This document shows positions 8,357 to 17,707 of a stretch of 64,000 bases of DNA, one piece after another. The stretch spans positions 248,001 to 312,000 of the forward strand of contig NZ_NIHC01000006.1 of NCBI RefSeq assembly GCF_002806945.1, written 5' to 3'. Within the stretch, counting starts at the first letter, position 1; every line of letters starts with the position of its first letter. A program made the position numbers and the translations under genes. The notes beneath the pieces were generated by a model. That model saw only the letters and a list, made by a program, of their open reading frames with translations, was not told the DNA's origin and made no database searches. The stretch comes from Marinobacter salexigens. GTDB taxonomy: Bacteria > Pseudomonadota > Gammaproteobacteria > Pseudomonadales > Oleiphilaceae.

Positions 8357-8415
8357 GACGCACATTCCCCTACTACGGTTGCACGCGAACAAAAGATCAG
8401 AAAATGAACCTCTTC

Positions 8416-9654
8416 TTATAGGGTTTCTTCCACTCCAGGCTTATCCAGTTCAAACGTACTGTGAAGCGCGCGAACTGCAAGCTCAAGGTATTTCTCATCA
8501 ATAACCACAGAAATCTTGATTTCCGATGTGGAGATCATCTGAATGTTGATCCCTTCATTCGACAGCGCCTCAAACATCTGAGTGGCTACGCCTGCATGGG
8601 AGCGCATGCCCACGCCAACGATGCTTACCTTTGCGATCTTGGTATCACCACTGACCCCGCGAGCACCCAACTCATCTGAAACACGCTGAAGCACGTCCAG
8701 GGCTCGTTTGAAATCATTGCGATGGACAGTAAACGTGAAGGCTGTACGGTTATCTTCACCAACGTTCTGAACAATCATGTCGACGCCAATATTGGCATCA
8801 CTTACCGGCTTCAGAATGCGCAGTGCGCTGCCCGGGGTATCAGGCACCCCGGAGATGGTAACTTTGGCTTCATCACGATTAAAGGCGATGCCGGAAACGA
8901 CCGGTTGTTCCATGGTGTTGTTATCCTCAAAAGTAATCAGGGTGCCTTCACCTTCCTCGAAGCTGGAAAGAACCCTTAACGGAACGTTGTATTTCCCCGC
9001 AAATTCTACGGCGCGAATCTGGAGAACCTTTGAACCCAGGCTCGCCATTTCCATCATTTCTTCAAATGTAATCTGGCTCAGGCGACGGGCACTGTCTACG
9101 ACTCTCGGGTCTGTGGTGTAAACGCCGTCTACGTCAGTATAGATTTGGCACTCGTTAGCCTTGAGCGTTGCAGCCAGAGCTACTGCTGTTGTATCTGAAC
9201 CACCACGGCCCAGGGTCGTTATATTGCCCTGATCATCAACTCCCTGGAATCCAGCAACCACAACTACACGGCCAGCATCCAGATCTGTGCGGATACGCTG
9301 CTCGTCGATATGCTGTATTCGCGCCTTGGTGTGCATGTTGTCCGTGACTATGCGAACTTGTGAACCCGTGTAAGAGCGTGCAGCATAGCCGCGTTTTTGC
9401 AGAGCCATAGAGAGAAGAGACATGGTGACCTGTTCTCCCGTGGAAACCAGAACATCCATTTCCCGAGGAGCTGGCTCTTCCATAATGGCCTCGGCCAGGC
9501 CAATTAACCGGTTGGTTTCACCACTCATGGCAGAAACCACAACCACAACATCGTGACCTGCTTTACGGAAGCCAACTACCTTCTCAGCTACTGCCTCTAT
9601 GCGCTCGGTTGTTCCTACCGAGGTGCCACCAAATTTCTGAACAAACAGAGCCAT
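8416..9654 (-). CDS. lysC: Aspartate kinase
   Basis: A 412-residue monofunctional aspartokinase, which phosphorylates aspartate in the first step toward lysine, threonine and methionine. The N-terminal kinase domain opens with [11 protein letters not shown] and carries [14 protein letters not shown] near residue 155. Two ACT domains follow from about residue 265 ([11 protein letters not shown] region; then [19 protein letters not shown]), the likely sites of feedback inhibition. It lies between alaS and csrA as in Pseudomonas. A candidate promoter lies in the alaS-lysC gap. Confidence 0.97.
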   Translation of the reverse strand: MALFVQKFGGTSVGTTERIEAVAEKVVGFRKAGHDVVVVVSAMSGETNRLIGLAEAIMEEPAPREMDVLVSTGEQVTMSLLSMALQKRGYAARSYTGSQVRIVTDNMHTKARIQHIDEQRIRTDLDAGRVVVVAGFQGVDDQGNITTLGRGGSDTTAVALAATLKANECQIYTDVDGVYTTDPRVVDSARRLSQITFEEMMEMASLGSKVLQIRAVEFAGKYNVPLRVLSSFEEGEGTLITFEDNNTMEQPVVSGIAFNRDEAKVTISGVPDTPGSALRILKPVSDANIGVDMIVQNVGEDNRTAFTFTVHRNDFKRALDVLQRVSDELGARGVSGDTKIAKVSIVGVGMRSHAGVATQMFEALSNEGINIQMISTSEIKISVVIDEKYLELAVRALHSTFELDKPGVEETL

Positions 9655-9718
9655 TGTCTTTCCAATATCCGAATCGGGGCCTATAGCAGGGCTAAAGAGC
9701 CCTACCGATCAATAAACA

Positions 9719-9757
9719 AGCGGCCGGAATTATAAACCCCGACCGCTCCTGAAAAAC
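9719..9757 (-). promoter_or_regulatory. lysC promoter inside an inverted repeat
   Basis: On the minus strand a consensus TATAAT (9729-9734) is preceded after 17 bases by GTTTTT (9752-9757). AGCGGTCGG (9739-9747) and CCGGCCGCT (9719-9727) flank the -10 box as an inverted repeat with one mismatch, followed by TTGTTT. The same hairpin could act as a weak alaS terminator. A second small hairpin, AGGGCT-CTTT-AGCCCT, lies at 9688-9703 in the leader. Confidence 0.5.
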
Positions 9758-9763
9758 AGCTGC

Positions 9764-12394
9764 TTAGGCGATATTTTTCTCAACCCACTCAGGCACTCCG
9801 GCAAGAGCTCCTGCAAGCTTCGAAGCATCATTACCACCACCTTGAGCCATGTCGGGTCTACCGCCACCTTTACCATCAACCAAAGCGGCAAGGTGCTTCA
9901 TCAAATCGCCCGCTTTGATACGGCCAGTTGCAGTCTTTGTAACACCTGCAACCAGAGTCACCTTGCCGTCTTCAACACTTGCGAGAACAACCACGCCCTC
10001 GCCCAACTTGTTCTTGAGCTGATCAGCGGTATCCATAAGCGTTTTGCGGTCTGCGCCTTCAAGCTCAGAAGCCACCACTTTCAAACCAGCAACTTCAACG
10101 GCTGAATCGGCCAAGTCGCTTCCGGCTGAACTGGCAAGTTTCGCCTTCAGGGCGTCCACATCCTTTTCGAGCTGACGGTTGCGATCAACGGTCTGCTGAA
10201 CCTTTTCGATCACCGTCTCGCGGCTGCCTTTTACCAGGCGAGCAGTTTCACGCAGGGTGCGCTCTGTTTCGTCCACCCACTCAAGGGCACCAAAACCGCT
10301 CACCGCTTCAATACGACGAACACCGGAAGAAATGCCACTCTCGGAGGTAATACGGAACAAGCCAATGTCACCGGTACGGTTTACGTGAGTGCCACCGCAT
10401 AGCTCCACAGAATAGCTGTCGGCTCCCATGCTCAACACACGAACTACATCGCCGTACTTTTCTCCAAACAAAGCCATAGCGCCTTTTGCTTGCGCCTGCT
10501 CCATATCTGTAATGTCGGTCTGTACTGCTGTGTTGCCCAGAATCTGCTCGTTTACCTGACGCTCGATTTCTTTGAGCTGTTCAGGAGTAACGGCTTCGAA
10601 ATGAGAGAAGTCAAAACGCAGTTTGTCAGGGTCTACAAGAGAGCCTTTCTGCCCTACATGCTCACCCAAGACTTTGCGTAGCGCGGCATGCAGCAAGTGA
10701 GTCGCCGAGTGATTACGACGAATTCGCTCACGGCGGGCGTGATCAATCCGGGCGTCTACTTCCAGCCCTTCAAACAGCTCACCCTCAATGAGGGTGCCCA
10801 CATGAAGATGATTATCACCGTCTTTGCGGGTGTCGGTTACCTTGAAACGCCCACCGCTCCAGGTGAGAAGCCCGGTATCGCCTACCTGGCCACCAGACTC
10901 TGCGTAAAATGGAGTGCGCTCCAAAACCACAATCGCTTCGTCTCCAGCTTCTGCAGTTTTTTCCTCGCCGTTGACGAACACCGCACGAATGCGCTCATGG
11001 CCGTCAATATGCTCATGGCCGGTAAACTCGGTTTTACCGTCTATGCTCAGGCCTGCAGCGTTATAGTCTATTCCGAACTTACTGGCAGCCCTCGCCCGCT
11101 CACGCTGACTTTCCATGGCTTTCTCATAGCCATCGTAGTCCAGCGTCAGGCCGCGCTCACGGGCTATATCATTAGTGAGATCTACCGGAAAACCGTAGGT
11201 GTCGTACAGGGTGAAAACAGTCTCGCCCGGGATAACATCGCCTTTAAGCTCGGCAATATCCTGCTCAAGCAAGCGCAGCCCCTTATCCAGAGTTTTCACA
11301 AACTGCTCTTCTTCCTGAAGCAGCACTTTCTCTATCTGCTTCTGGCTACTGACCAGCTGCGGGAACGCATCGCCCATCAACTCAACCAATGCAGCCGTTA
11401 ACTTATAGAAAAACGGTCCAGTTGCGCCCAGCTTGTTGCCGTGGCGAGCAGCACGACGAATGATGCGCCGCAGAACAAAACCACGACCTTCATTTGAGGG
11501 CATAACGCCGTCGGAAATCAGGAAGGCACAAGAGCGAATATGATCGGCTACCACACGCAGGCTTGCTTCAGTTGTTGCTGCACCACCCAGAATAGCCGAC
11601 GCGGCCTTTAGCAGGTCATCAAACAGGTCAATTTCATAGTTGCTGTGCACGCCTTGCATCACAGCGGTAACCCGCTCCAACCCCATGCCCGTATCAACAG
11701 ACGGCTTGGGCAGGTTAAGCATCTCGCCATCAGCAGTGCGGTTGTACTGCATGAAAACCACGTTCCAGATCTCGATGTAGCGGTCGCCATCTTCCTCGGG
11801 ACTTCCGGGAGGGCCGCCAGCTACGTCTGGGCCATGATCATAGAAAATTTCGGTGCAAGGACCACAAGGGCCAGTGTCGCCCATCTGCCAGAAGTTATCT
11901 GATGCATAAGGTGCGCCGCCGTTATCCCCGATGCGAATAATACGGTCTGCTGGCACACCTACTTCTTTGTTCCAGATATCGTAGGCTTCGTCGTCGTCTG
12001 CGTAAACGGTAATCCACAACCTCTCGGAAGGCAGATTCAGCCACTGCTCACCTGTCAAAAAGGTCCACGCATAGTTAATAGCGTCACGCTTGAAGTAGTC
12101 ACCGAAGCTGAAGTTACCCAGCATCTCAAAGAACGTGTGATGGCGTGCTGTGTAGCCCACATTTTCGAGGTCATTGTGCTTGCCGCCGGCTCGCACACAT
12201 TTTTGGGTAGTGGTGGCGCGGTTGTAGTCACGCACCTCACGGCCAAGGAACACATCTTTAAACTGGTTCATTCCCGCATTGGTAAACAGCAGTGTCGGAT
12301 CATCTGCCGGCACCAGCGAGCTGCTTGGAACAATGGTGTGACCTTGCTGTTTGAAATAATCAAGAAATGCCTGACGCAACTCTGCGGTTTTCAT
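9764..12394 (-). CDS. alaS: Alanyl-tRNA synthetase
   Basis: An 876-residue protein, the same length as E. coli AlaS. It charges tRNA-Ala. The N-terminal catalytic domain begins [19 protein letters not shown]. The editing domain has the zinc motif HSATHLLHA near residue 560 and [13 protein letters not shown] near 662. The C-terminus ends with the glycine-rich [11 protein letters not shown]. The start was placed at the ATG of MKTAELRQ, which fits the family; a longer frame adds ten residues. It is the first gene of the alaS-lysC-csrA set. Confidence 0.97.
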   Translation of the reverse strand: MKTAELRQAFLDYFKQQGHTIVPSSSLVPADDPTLLFTNAGMNQFKDVFLGREVRDYNRATTTQKCVRAGGKHNDLENVGYTARHHTFFEMLGNFSFGDYFKRDAINYAWTFLTGEQWLNLPSERLWITVYADDDEAYDIWNKEVGVPADRIIRIGDNGGAPYASDNFWQMGDTGPCGPCTEIFYDHGPDVAGGPPGSPEEDGDRYIEIWNVVFMQYNRTADGEMLNLPKPSVDTGMGLERVTAVMQGVHSNYEIDLFDDLLKAASAILGGAATTEASLRVVADHIRSCAFLISDGVMPSNEGRGFVLRRIIRRAARHGNKLGATGPFFYKLTAALVELMGDAFPQLVSSQKQIEKVLLQEEEQFVKTLDKGLRLLEQDIAELKGDVIPGETVFTLYDTYGFPVDLTNDIARERGLTLDYDGYEKAMESQRERARAASKFGIDYNAAGLSIDGKTEFTGHEHIDGHERIRAVFVNGEEKTAEAGDEAIVVLERTPFYAESGGQVGDTGLLTWSGGRFKVTDTRKDGDNHLHVGTLIEGELFEGLEVDARIDHARRERIRRNHSATHLLHAALRKVLGEHVGQKGSLVDPDKLRFDFSHFEAVTPEQLKEIERQVNEQILGNTAVQTDITDMEQAQAKGAMALFGEKYGDVVRVLSMGADSYSVELCGGTHVNRTGDIGLFRITSESGISSGVRRIEAVSGFGALEWVDETERTLRETARLVKGSRETVIEKVQQTVDRNRQLEKDVDALKAKLASSAGSDLADSAVEVAGLKVVASELEGADRKTLMDTADQLKNKLGEGVVVLASVEDGKVTLVAGVTKTATGRIKAGDLMKHLAALVDGKGGGRPDMAQGGGNDASKLAGALAGVPEWVEKNIA

Positions 12395-12535
12395 AGCCCT
12401 TTGATACCTTTCCAGAAATCCCACCCTGAACTGACGGGATCCGCGATTGAATACGAATACTTACATGCGTGTGCAAATCGGCTACTCTAGCACACGCTGA
12501 GTACAGGAAAAACGTGAAACATCACAGGAGACCCC

Positions 12536-13075
12536 ATGCCCCGTCGCTTCCACGCCGCTGATGAACTGCTTCCCCCGGCGACGCTTCTCAAACGATCACT
12601 CGCCATTATTTACGATGGCCTGATCAGCATTGCAGTACTTCTTGTTACCACTTGGGTATACACCCTGATAACCGGCTGGATTACAGGCTGGGACCGCCTG
12701 GAACAAAAAGCGGAAGCTGGCCAGCTATCCGGAGACCCCGGCCTTACTTTCGCGCTGTTTCTGGTGATGTACCTGTTCTTTGCCTACTTCTGGACACGGA
12801 TTGGGCAGACTCTGGGGATGCAGGTGTGGCGTATACGCATTGAGAACCTGGATGGCACGTCCGTAAGTTGGAGTCAGGCCCTTCGCAGGTACCTGACTGC
12901 TGCAGCCGTGTTTTTTCTGGCGCTTCTGGCAGGCTATTATCTGGGATCGGCAACCTTGTTCCTGAGTGTTCCGGCAATAATTGCGCTTTTCTACCCTATA
13001 AACGGACTTTCGCTAACAGACAGGTTTTCAGACAGTGTGGTTGTCGGCCTCCCCAACAAACCCAAAGCAGGCTGA
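12536..13075 (+). CDS. RDD family membrane protein
   Basis: A 179-residue protein with about four hydrophobic segments. The RDD signature is partly visible as LLKRSLAIIYDGLISIA, with Arg and Asp in the first helix. RDD proteins are small inner-membrane proteins of mostly unknown function, and some have been linked to ion transport. A good ribosome site (CAGGAG) precedes the ATG. It is a single gene that converges with lptG. Confidence 0.8.
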   Translation: MPRRFHAADELLPPATLLKRSLAIIYDGLISIAVLLVTTWVYTLITGWITGWDRLEQKAEAGQLSGDPGLTFALFLVMYLFFAYFWTRIGQTLGMQVWRIRIENLDGTSVSWSQALRRYLTAAAVFFLALLAGYYLGSATLFLSVPAIIALFYPINGLSLTDRFSDSVVVGLPNKPKAG

Positions 13076-13083
13076 ACCAGGGT

Positions 13084-13106
13084 GCCGGGCAATTACCCTG
13101 CCCGGC
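13084..13106. other. Inverted repeat at the RDD/lptG convergence
   Basis: GCCGGGCA and TGCCCGGC form an 8-bp stem with a 7-base loop that overlaps the last codons of lptG. It has no T tract. It may be a weak bidirectional terminator or transcript end. Confidence 0.35.
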
Positions 13107-14154
13107 GCATCAATATGGCACCAAATGCCGCACTGATCGCTATCGGCACAAGAACCGCAAGAACCGGGTTAAATCCGTAAACCAGGCTCATGGGGCCCAA
13201 CAGATCCTGCATGTATTTGAACAGCAACCCCACGAGCAAGCCTGTGAAAACACGGAAGCCCATGGTAACCGAGCGCAGTGGCCCGAAAATAAATGAAATC
13301 GCCACCAGCACCATCACACCCGTACCCAACGGCATCAGAGCCTTCTTCCAGAAAGCCAGCCAGTAGGGGGAGCCATTCAATTCCTGCTCACCAAGATAGT
13401 TGGCATAGGTATACAAGCCGGTCATTGAGAGATTTTCCGGCTTAACGATCAATACGCTCAGCACACTGGGGGAAAGACCGGTTTCCCAGAGCAGTCTCTG
13501 CTCATATTCACGGTTTGTGGTATCACCCTCAAGCCGTGTGGTTGTAGAGTTCTCCAGTAGCCAATGGCCTCCCTGGTAGATTGCTCGCTCTGAGAAACTG
13601 GCCGCTGTCAATTGCCGCTGATCATCAAAATGGAATAGGGATACGCCGTGCAGCACGCCGTTTGGCTGCACGGCGTTAAGGTGCATAAAAACGTTGCCTT
13701 CCCGGTGCCACACCCCATGAGCTGCTGCCACATTCTGACCCGCGCCAAGCGCAACAGCCTTGTGGCTTTGAGCAGTCCGTTCTGCCGGAGGTGCCAGGTA
13801 CTCACCGATAAGCACACCGGTAACAACAATCACCAGCGCCGGCTTCATTGCCGACCAGACCACCCGCCTGACAGAAACCCCGGCGGCACGAATCACTGTG
13901 AGTTCGGAAGAACTCGCCATTGCACCCAACCCAATCAGGCATCCCATAAAGGCGCCCAGGGGCAGGTAGTCATATACTCGGCGTGGCAATGTTAGCGCCA
14001 CATACCAGAGTGCATCCATAATCTGGTAGTTGTTCCGGGTATCGTCCAGCTCGGCAACAAACGCAAAAATCAAATCCAGAGACAACACCACAAGCATCAC
14101 CAAGAGCATGGCTCCGCCGACATTGCGCATCACATAGCGATCGATCTTACGCAT
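13093..14154 (-). CDS. lptG: LPS export permease LptG
   Basis: A 353-residue inner-membrane protein of the YjgP/YjgQ family. Three helices lie at each end around a periplasmic beta-jellyroll domain. With LptF and the LptB ATPase it extracts lipopolysaccharide from the inner membrane and passes it to LptC. It opens RKIDRYVMRNVGGAMLLVMLVV, and ALWYVALTLPRRVYDYLPLG near residue 50 is typical of LptG. It is the second gene of the pair and overlaps lptF by 8 bases. Confidence 0.95.
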   Translation of the reverse strand: MRKIDRYVMRNVGGAMLLVMLVVLSLDLIFAFVAELDDTRNNYQIMDALWYVALTLPRRVYDYLPLGAFMGCLIGLGAMASSSELTVIRAAGVSVRRVVWSAMKPALVIVVTGVLIGEYLAPPAERTAQSHKAVALGAGQNVAAAHGVWHREGNVFMHLNAVQPNGVLHGVSLFHFDDQRQLTAASFSERAIYQGGHWLLENSTTTRLEGDTTNREYEQRLLWETGLSPSVLSVLIVKPENLSMTGLYTYANYLGEQELNGSPYWLAFWKKALMPLGTGVMVLVAISFIFGPLRSVTMGFRVFTGLLVGLLFKYMQDLLGPMSLVYGFNPVLAVLVPIAISAAFGAILMRRAG

Positions 14155-15250
14155 TAGCCACCCCTTCCCGCTTCACCTTTCTCTTGTGAAGCCAGGCCGG
14201 CCCAAACTGCAGCCAGAGGCCTAGCACAAGGAATATGGCGTGCACCCATAGCATACCCAGCCACTCTGGCACCTTGCCTTCTGCCATGGCATCACGGGCA
14301 ACGATCAACAAGCCAAGGTAAGCAACATACACAAGCATGGCAGGTAGCAGATGGAAAAAACGTCCTTGCCGGGGGTTAACCCGGCTCAGTCGGACCGCCA
14401 GCAGCGTCACTATCGGAACAATAAGCGGTAACGAAAAGCGCCAATGCAACAAGGCCCTGTCGCGGGGATCATCCGACTGCATCAATTGGCCAGTGGTGAC
14501 TCCCTCATCCAAAACCACATCACCACTGCTTCCGCTGCGGATCTTCAGACCATAGGCTTCAAAATTCGTAATCTGATAGTCCAACTGGCCGGGCGTTCCA
14601 TCAAAGCGGGCACCGTTCTCGAGAATAAGGAAGCGACTGCCGGTTTCTTCATCAATCAACTGAGAACCGGAATCTGCTGTAATCACATTCACACCAGTAC
14701 CGTCTTGGCCGTACTCTGCAATGAACACCCCCTGCAGCTGCCGCTTATCATCACTAAGAGCCTCAGTGTAGGTGACACGCCCGCCTGATGAGAGCTTCTG
14801 GAAGCGCCCCGGCGCAAGCAAATCGAACTCTGTCGCTTTCGCCTGCTCAGCAAATATCTCTTCTACCTGTTTCATCCCCCAAGGTGAAACCACCAGACTC
14901 ATGCTGCCAACAATCAGCATCACCACAAGGCTGCCAATCAGGGTTTTTGACAACAGCTGGCGATCACTCACGCCACAGGCGGAAAGCACGGTCATTTCAC
15001 TTTCCAGATACATTCGTCCATAGGCCAACAGTATGCCGATGAATAGCCCCAGCGGGAGGATCAGCTCCAGAAATCCGGGAAAACGATAGGCCATGATTTC
15101 AAAGAGCACGCCCGGTGCAATCTTGCCCTCTGCTGCACCCGCCAGATATTTGAGAAAGCGCCCACTCATGAACACCAGCAACAAAATGCCTGAAACGGCA
15201 ATCATGCTGACCATAACCTGACGTATGAGATAGCGAAAAATGATGCTCAA
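14147..15250 (-). CDS. lptF: LPS export permease LptF
   Basis: A 367-residue partner of LptG with the same layout. It starts IIFRYLIRQVMVSMIAVSG and has the family text FPGFLELILPLGLFIGILLAYGRMYLESEM near residue 55 (coupling helix to LptB), a periplasmic domain, then three C-terminal helices. It is the first gene of lptFG and diverges from pepA across about 200 bases, the arrangement seen in many gammaproteobacteria. A -10-like TAGAAT lies at 15306-15311 on its strand. Confidence 0.95.
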   Translation of the reverse strand: MSIIFRYLIRQVMVSMIAVSGILLLVFMSGRFLKYLAGAAEGKIAPGVLFEIMAYRFPGFLELILPLGLFIGILLAYGRMYLESEMTVLSACGVSDRQLLSKTLIGSLVVMLIVGSMSLVVSPWGMKQVEEIFAEQAKATEFDLLAPGRFQKLSSGGRVTYTEALSDDKRQLQGVFIAEYGQDGTGVNVITADSGSQLIDEETGSRFLILENGARFDGTPGQLDYQITNFEAYGLKIRSGSSGDVVLDEGVTTGQLMQSDDPRDRALLHWRFSLPLIVPIVTLLAVRLSRVNPRQGRFFHLLPAMLVYVAYLGLLIVARDAMAEGKVPEWLGMLWVHAIFLVLGLWLQFGPAWLHKRKVKREGVANA

Positions 15251-15449
15251 AACGGATTCTCTGCCCGTGTAAACCGGAACATGGAGGAATAGGGAAACTG
15301 CGGGTATTCTATGTAACCTTGGAGCTGAATAACAGTATCGCTCCCCTAACTTGATAATCCGCCTTCAAACCCCAATGCTTGGTGGTACAGAATCAAATCA
15401 TACCTGTCGCTCAATATCGCGATTCCCAAGGACAACTTAAGGAGTTTCC

Positions 15450-16943
15450 ATGAACTTCAGCCTTAACAGCAATGCCATTGCAAGTACCAAAGCCGACTGT
15501 TTAGTCGTCGCACTTCCGGAGCAGGGCGACTGGCCAGCCTCTACCACTGAGGCAGACAGCGTATTGAATGGGCTGATTGGTAAACTCCAGAAGGCCGGCG
15601 ATATCAAAGGCAAAAGCGGGGAAGCAAACCTGATCCCGCTTAACGATCAGCCGTGGGATCGCTTGCTTGTTGTTGGCACAGGCAAAGATGCTGAGCGCAC
15701 TGGTGCAAACTTCCGCAAGGCCCTGACGGCCATGATGGGCACCCTGAAAGATGGCCCCTCAAAAAGTGTGTTGATCAGCCTGACTGATACCGCTCTTACA
15801 GGCGATGAAAGCCACAGCTCAGAGCTTGCAAAGCTGAGCCTGATCGGCCGCACACTGGAAGATCAACTCTACAGTTTCAGCGAGTTCAAGAGTGAAAAGC
15901 CTGCTGCGCGCAAGCTGAACAAAGTTCTGGTCGCTGCTTCCGATGCTGGCAAAGCTGAAAAAGAAGCGTTTAACCTGGGCCTGGCAACCGGCCGCGGCAT
16001 GAACCTGGCCCGCGATCTGGGCAACATGCCACCGAACATCTGCCACCCCTCATGGCTGGCAGAGCGCGCCAACAAACTGGCTACTGAACACGACTGCATA
16101 AAGACCGAAGTGCTTGATGAAAAGCAGATGAAAGAACTCGGCATGAACTCCCTTCTGGCCGTTGGCCAGGGCAGTGCTCAGCCACCCCGTCTGATCATCA
16201 TGGAATACCGCGGCGGAAAAGCTAAAGACAAGCCTCATGTTCTGGTAGGCAAAGGCATTACTTTCGACACCGGCGGCATCAGCCTCAAGCCCGGGGCCGG
16301 CATGGATGAAATGAAATACGATATGGGTGGCTCTGCTGCCGTATTCGGAGCCATGCAGGTGCTCGCGGAAACCAAACCAGAAATCAACGTGGTTGCCGTT
16401 ATCGCAGCTGCTGAAAACATGCCGGATGGCAACGCCACCCGCCCTGGTGACATAGTGACCACCATGTCTGGCCAGACCGTTGAAATCCTCAACACAGACG
16501 CTGAAGGCCGCTTGGTATTGTGTGATGCCCTCACCTATGTAAAGAAGTTTGATCCGGAAGTGGTTATCGATTTGGCTACGCTTACGGGCGCCTGCATTGT
16601 TGCCCTTGGCCATGAAACCACAGGCTTGATGGCAAACGATGATAATCTGGCCAATGAGCTGCTGGCCTCTGGCGAACGCGCCAGTGACAAAGCCTGGCGC
16701 CTGCCCATTTGGGAGGAGTACCAGAGCCTTCTGGACAGCAACTTCGCCGACATAGCCAACATCGGCGGCCGCACCGCAGGCACGATCACCGCGGCCTGTT
16801 TCCTGGCGCGCTTCACCAAGGATTACCGCTGGGCTCACCTGGATATCGCTGGCACTGCATGGCACACAGGAAAAGCCAAAGGCTCCTCCGGCCGCCCGGT
16901 TCCCCTGCTGGTGGATTACCTGATGTCCCACGCCGGAAAATAA
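15450..16943 (+). CDS. pepA: Leucyl aminopeptidase (PepA)
   Basis: A 497-residue M17 aminopeptidase that removes N-terminal residues from peptides; in E. coli it also acts as a DNA-binding accessory protein. The two-metal site is visible in VGKGITFDTGGISLKPG and KYDMGGSAAV, and the family signature NTDAEGRLVL lies near residue 348. AAGGAG precedes the start. The stop codon overlaps the start of holC by one base (TAATG), giving translational coupling. Confidence 0.96.
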   Translation: MNFSLNSNAIASTKADCLVVALPEQGDWPASTTEADSVLNGLIGKLQKAGDIKGKSGEANLIPLNDQPWDRLLVVGTGKDAERTGANFRKALTAMMGTLKDGPSKSVLISLTDTALTGDESHSSELAKLSLIGRTLEDQLYSFSEFKSEKPAARKLNKVLVAASDAGKAEKEAFNLGLATGRGMNLARDLGNMPPNICHPSWLAERANKLATEHDCIKTEVLDEKQMKELGMNSLLAVGQGSAQPPRLIIMEYRGGKAKDKPHVLVGKGITFDTGGISLKPGAGMDEMKYDMGGSAAVFGAMQVLAETKPEINVVAVIAAAENMPDGNATRPGDIVTTMSGQTVEILNTDAEGRLVLCDALTYVKKFDPEVVIDLATLTGACIVALGHETTGLMANDDNLANELLASGERASDKAWRLPIWEEYQSLLDSNFADIANIGGRTAGTITAACFLARFTKDYRWAHLDIAGTAWHTGKAKGSSGRPVPLLVDYLMSHAGK

Positions 16944-17458
16944 TGGAAAGCAATTCAGTACCACAAGCCGGCAGCCCCGCTGCCGGCAACCCCCGGCCTA
17001 CGTCTGCACAGGAAGATAAAAACCAGCGTTACTGGTTTCATATTCTCCTGCAAGACACGCCCGCCGCCCGCAATCTCCACGCTACAAAGCTTGTAAACAA
17101 GGCCTGGCAGCAGGGCGACCGGGTATGCATTGTGTGTGATTCCCAGCAGCAAGCTGAAGAGCTGGATGAACTGCTCTGGAGCTTCAGCCCTGATGCGTTT
17201 ATCCCACACAGTATCATTCCCGATGCCGCCACACCCTGCACCGATCCTGTGGGCATACTGCTGTGCCCGCCGGTTGCTGGGGATTGGGATACTGTGATCA
17301 TTCTCTCCCAAACCCTTCCGGCGAATGCTGACAAATTCAAACGCCTCGCGTTGGTGGCCCATAACGACCCTGCCGTTCTCAATCAGGCTCGATCGCACTT
17401 CAGACAGCTCAGGGCGCTGGGTATTGAGCCTCGGGTTCATGATCAGAGAAAGCGTTAA
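16943..17458 (+). CDS. holC: DNA polymerase III chi subunit
   Basis: A 171-residue protein with the HolC core (RYWFHILLQDTPAARNL..LVNKAWQQGDRVCIVCDSQQQAEELDELLWSF, with the usual FIPH after it). Chi links the clamp loader to single-strand-binding protein. It is about 25 residues longer than E. coli HolC because of a low-complexity N-terminus rich in Pro, Ala and Ser. The conserved pepA-holC-valS order supports the call. An overlapping longer frame through pepA is not used. Confidence 0.9.
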   Translation: MESNSVPQAGSPAAGNPRPTSAQEDKNQRYWFHILLQDTPAARNLHATKLVNKAWQQGDRVCIVCDSQQQAEELDELLWSFSPDAFIPHSIIPDAATPCTDPVGILLCPPVAGDWDTVIILSQTLPANADKFKRLALVAHNDPAVLNQARSHFRQLRALGIEPRVHDQRKR

Positions 17459-17517
17459 GGTTGCTTTGAAGTATGCATGCCAATCCTGGAGCATGTGCGT
17501 AAGTGAGAGAAGGTTTT

Positions 17518-17586
17518 CCAAAACTGTGGAGGGCCAGGGATGGCCCGAAACAAGCGCACAGGGATGTGCTTGTGGGCGTGTTTTGG
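17518..17586 (-). repeat. Palindromic element, copy F (decayed arms)
   Basis: This copy carries the shared core in reverse orientation: on the minus strand CAAGCACATCCCTGTGCGCT, then GGGCCATCCCTGGCCC. Both inner hairpins are intact, with TCCC loops. Only 7 bp of perfect outer arm remain (CCAAAAC/GTTTTGG). It lies between holC and the valS promoter. Confidence 0.75.
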
Positions 17587-17624
17587 CCAGACGGTCTTTA
17601 CGGCGCTCGCCACCTTAGTATCAG

Positions 17625-17654
17625 TTCGCCCGATAACAACCGAACATGTATAAT
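17625..17654 (+). promoter_or_regulatory. Probable valS promoter
   Basis: A consensus TATAAT at 17649-17654 with TTCGCC 18 bases upstream, 53 bases before the valS ATG. The -35 is poor. Confidence 0.5.
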
Positions 17655-17707
17655 CGAGCGCTTCAATTTCCCCTTGTGAATCAATCAAACGGTCGCCAGA
17701 AAAACCC

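Noticed and set aside
16709..17458. A 249-residue gene starting inside pepA
   Set aside because: Only the part from 16943 resembles HolC; the rest is the alternative frame of pepA.
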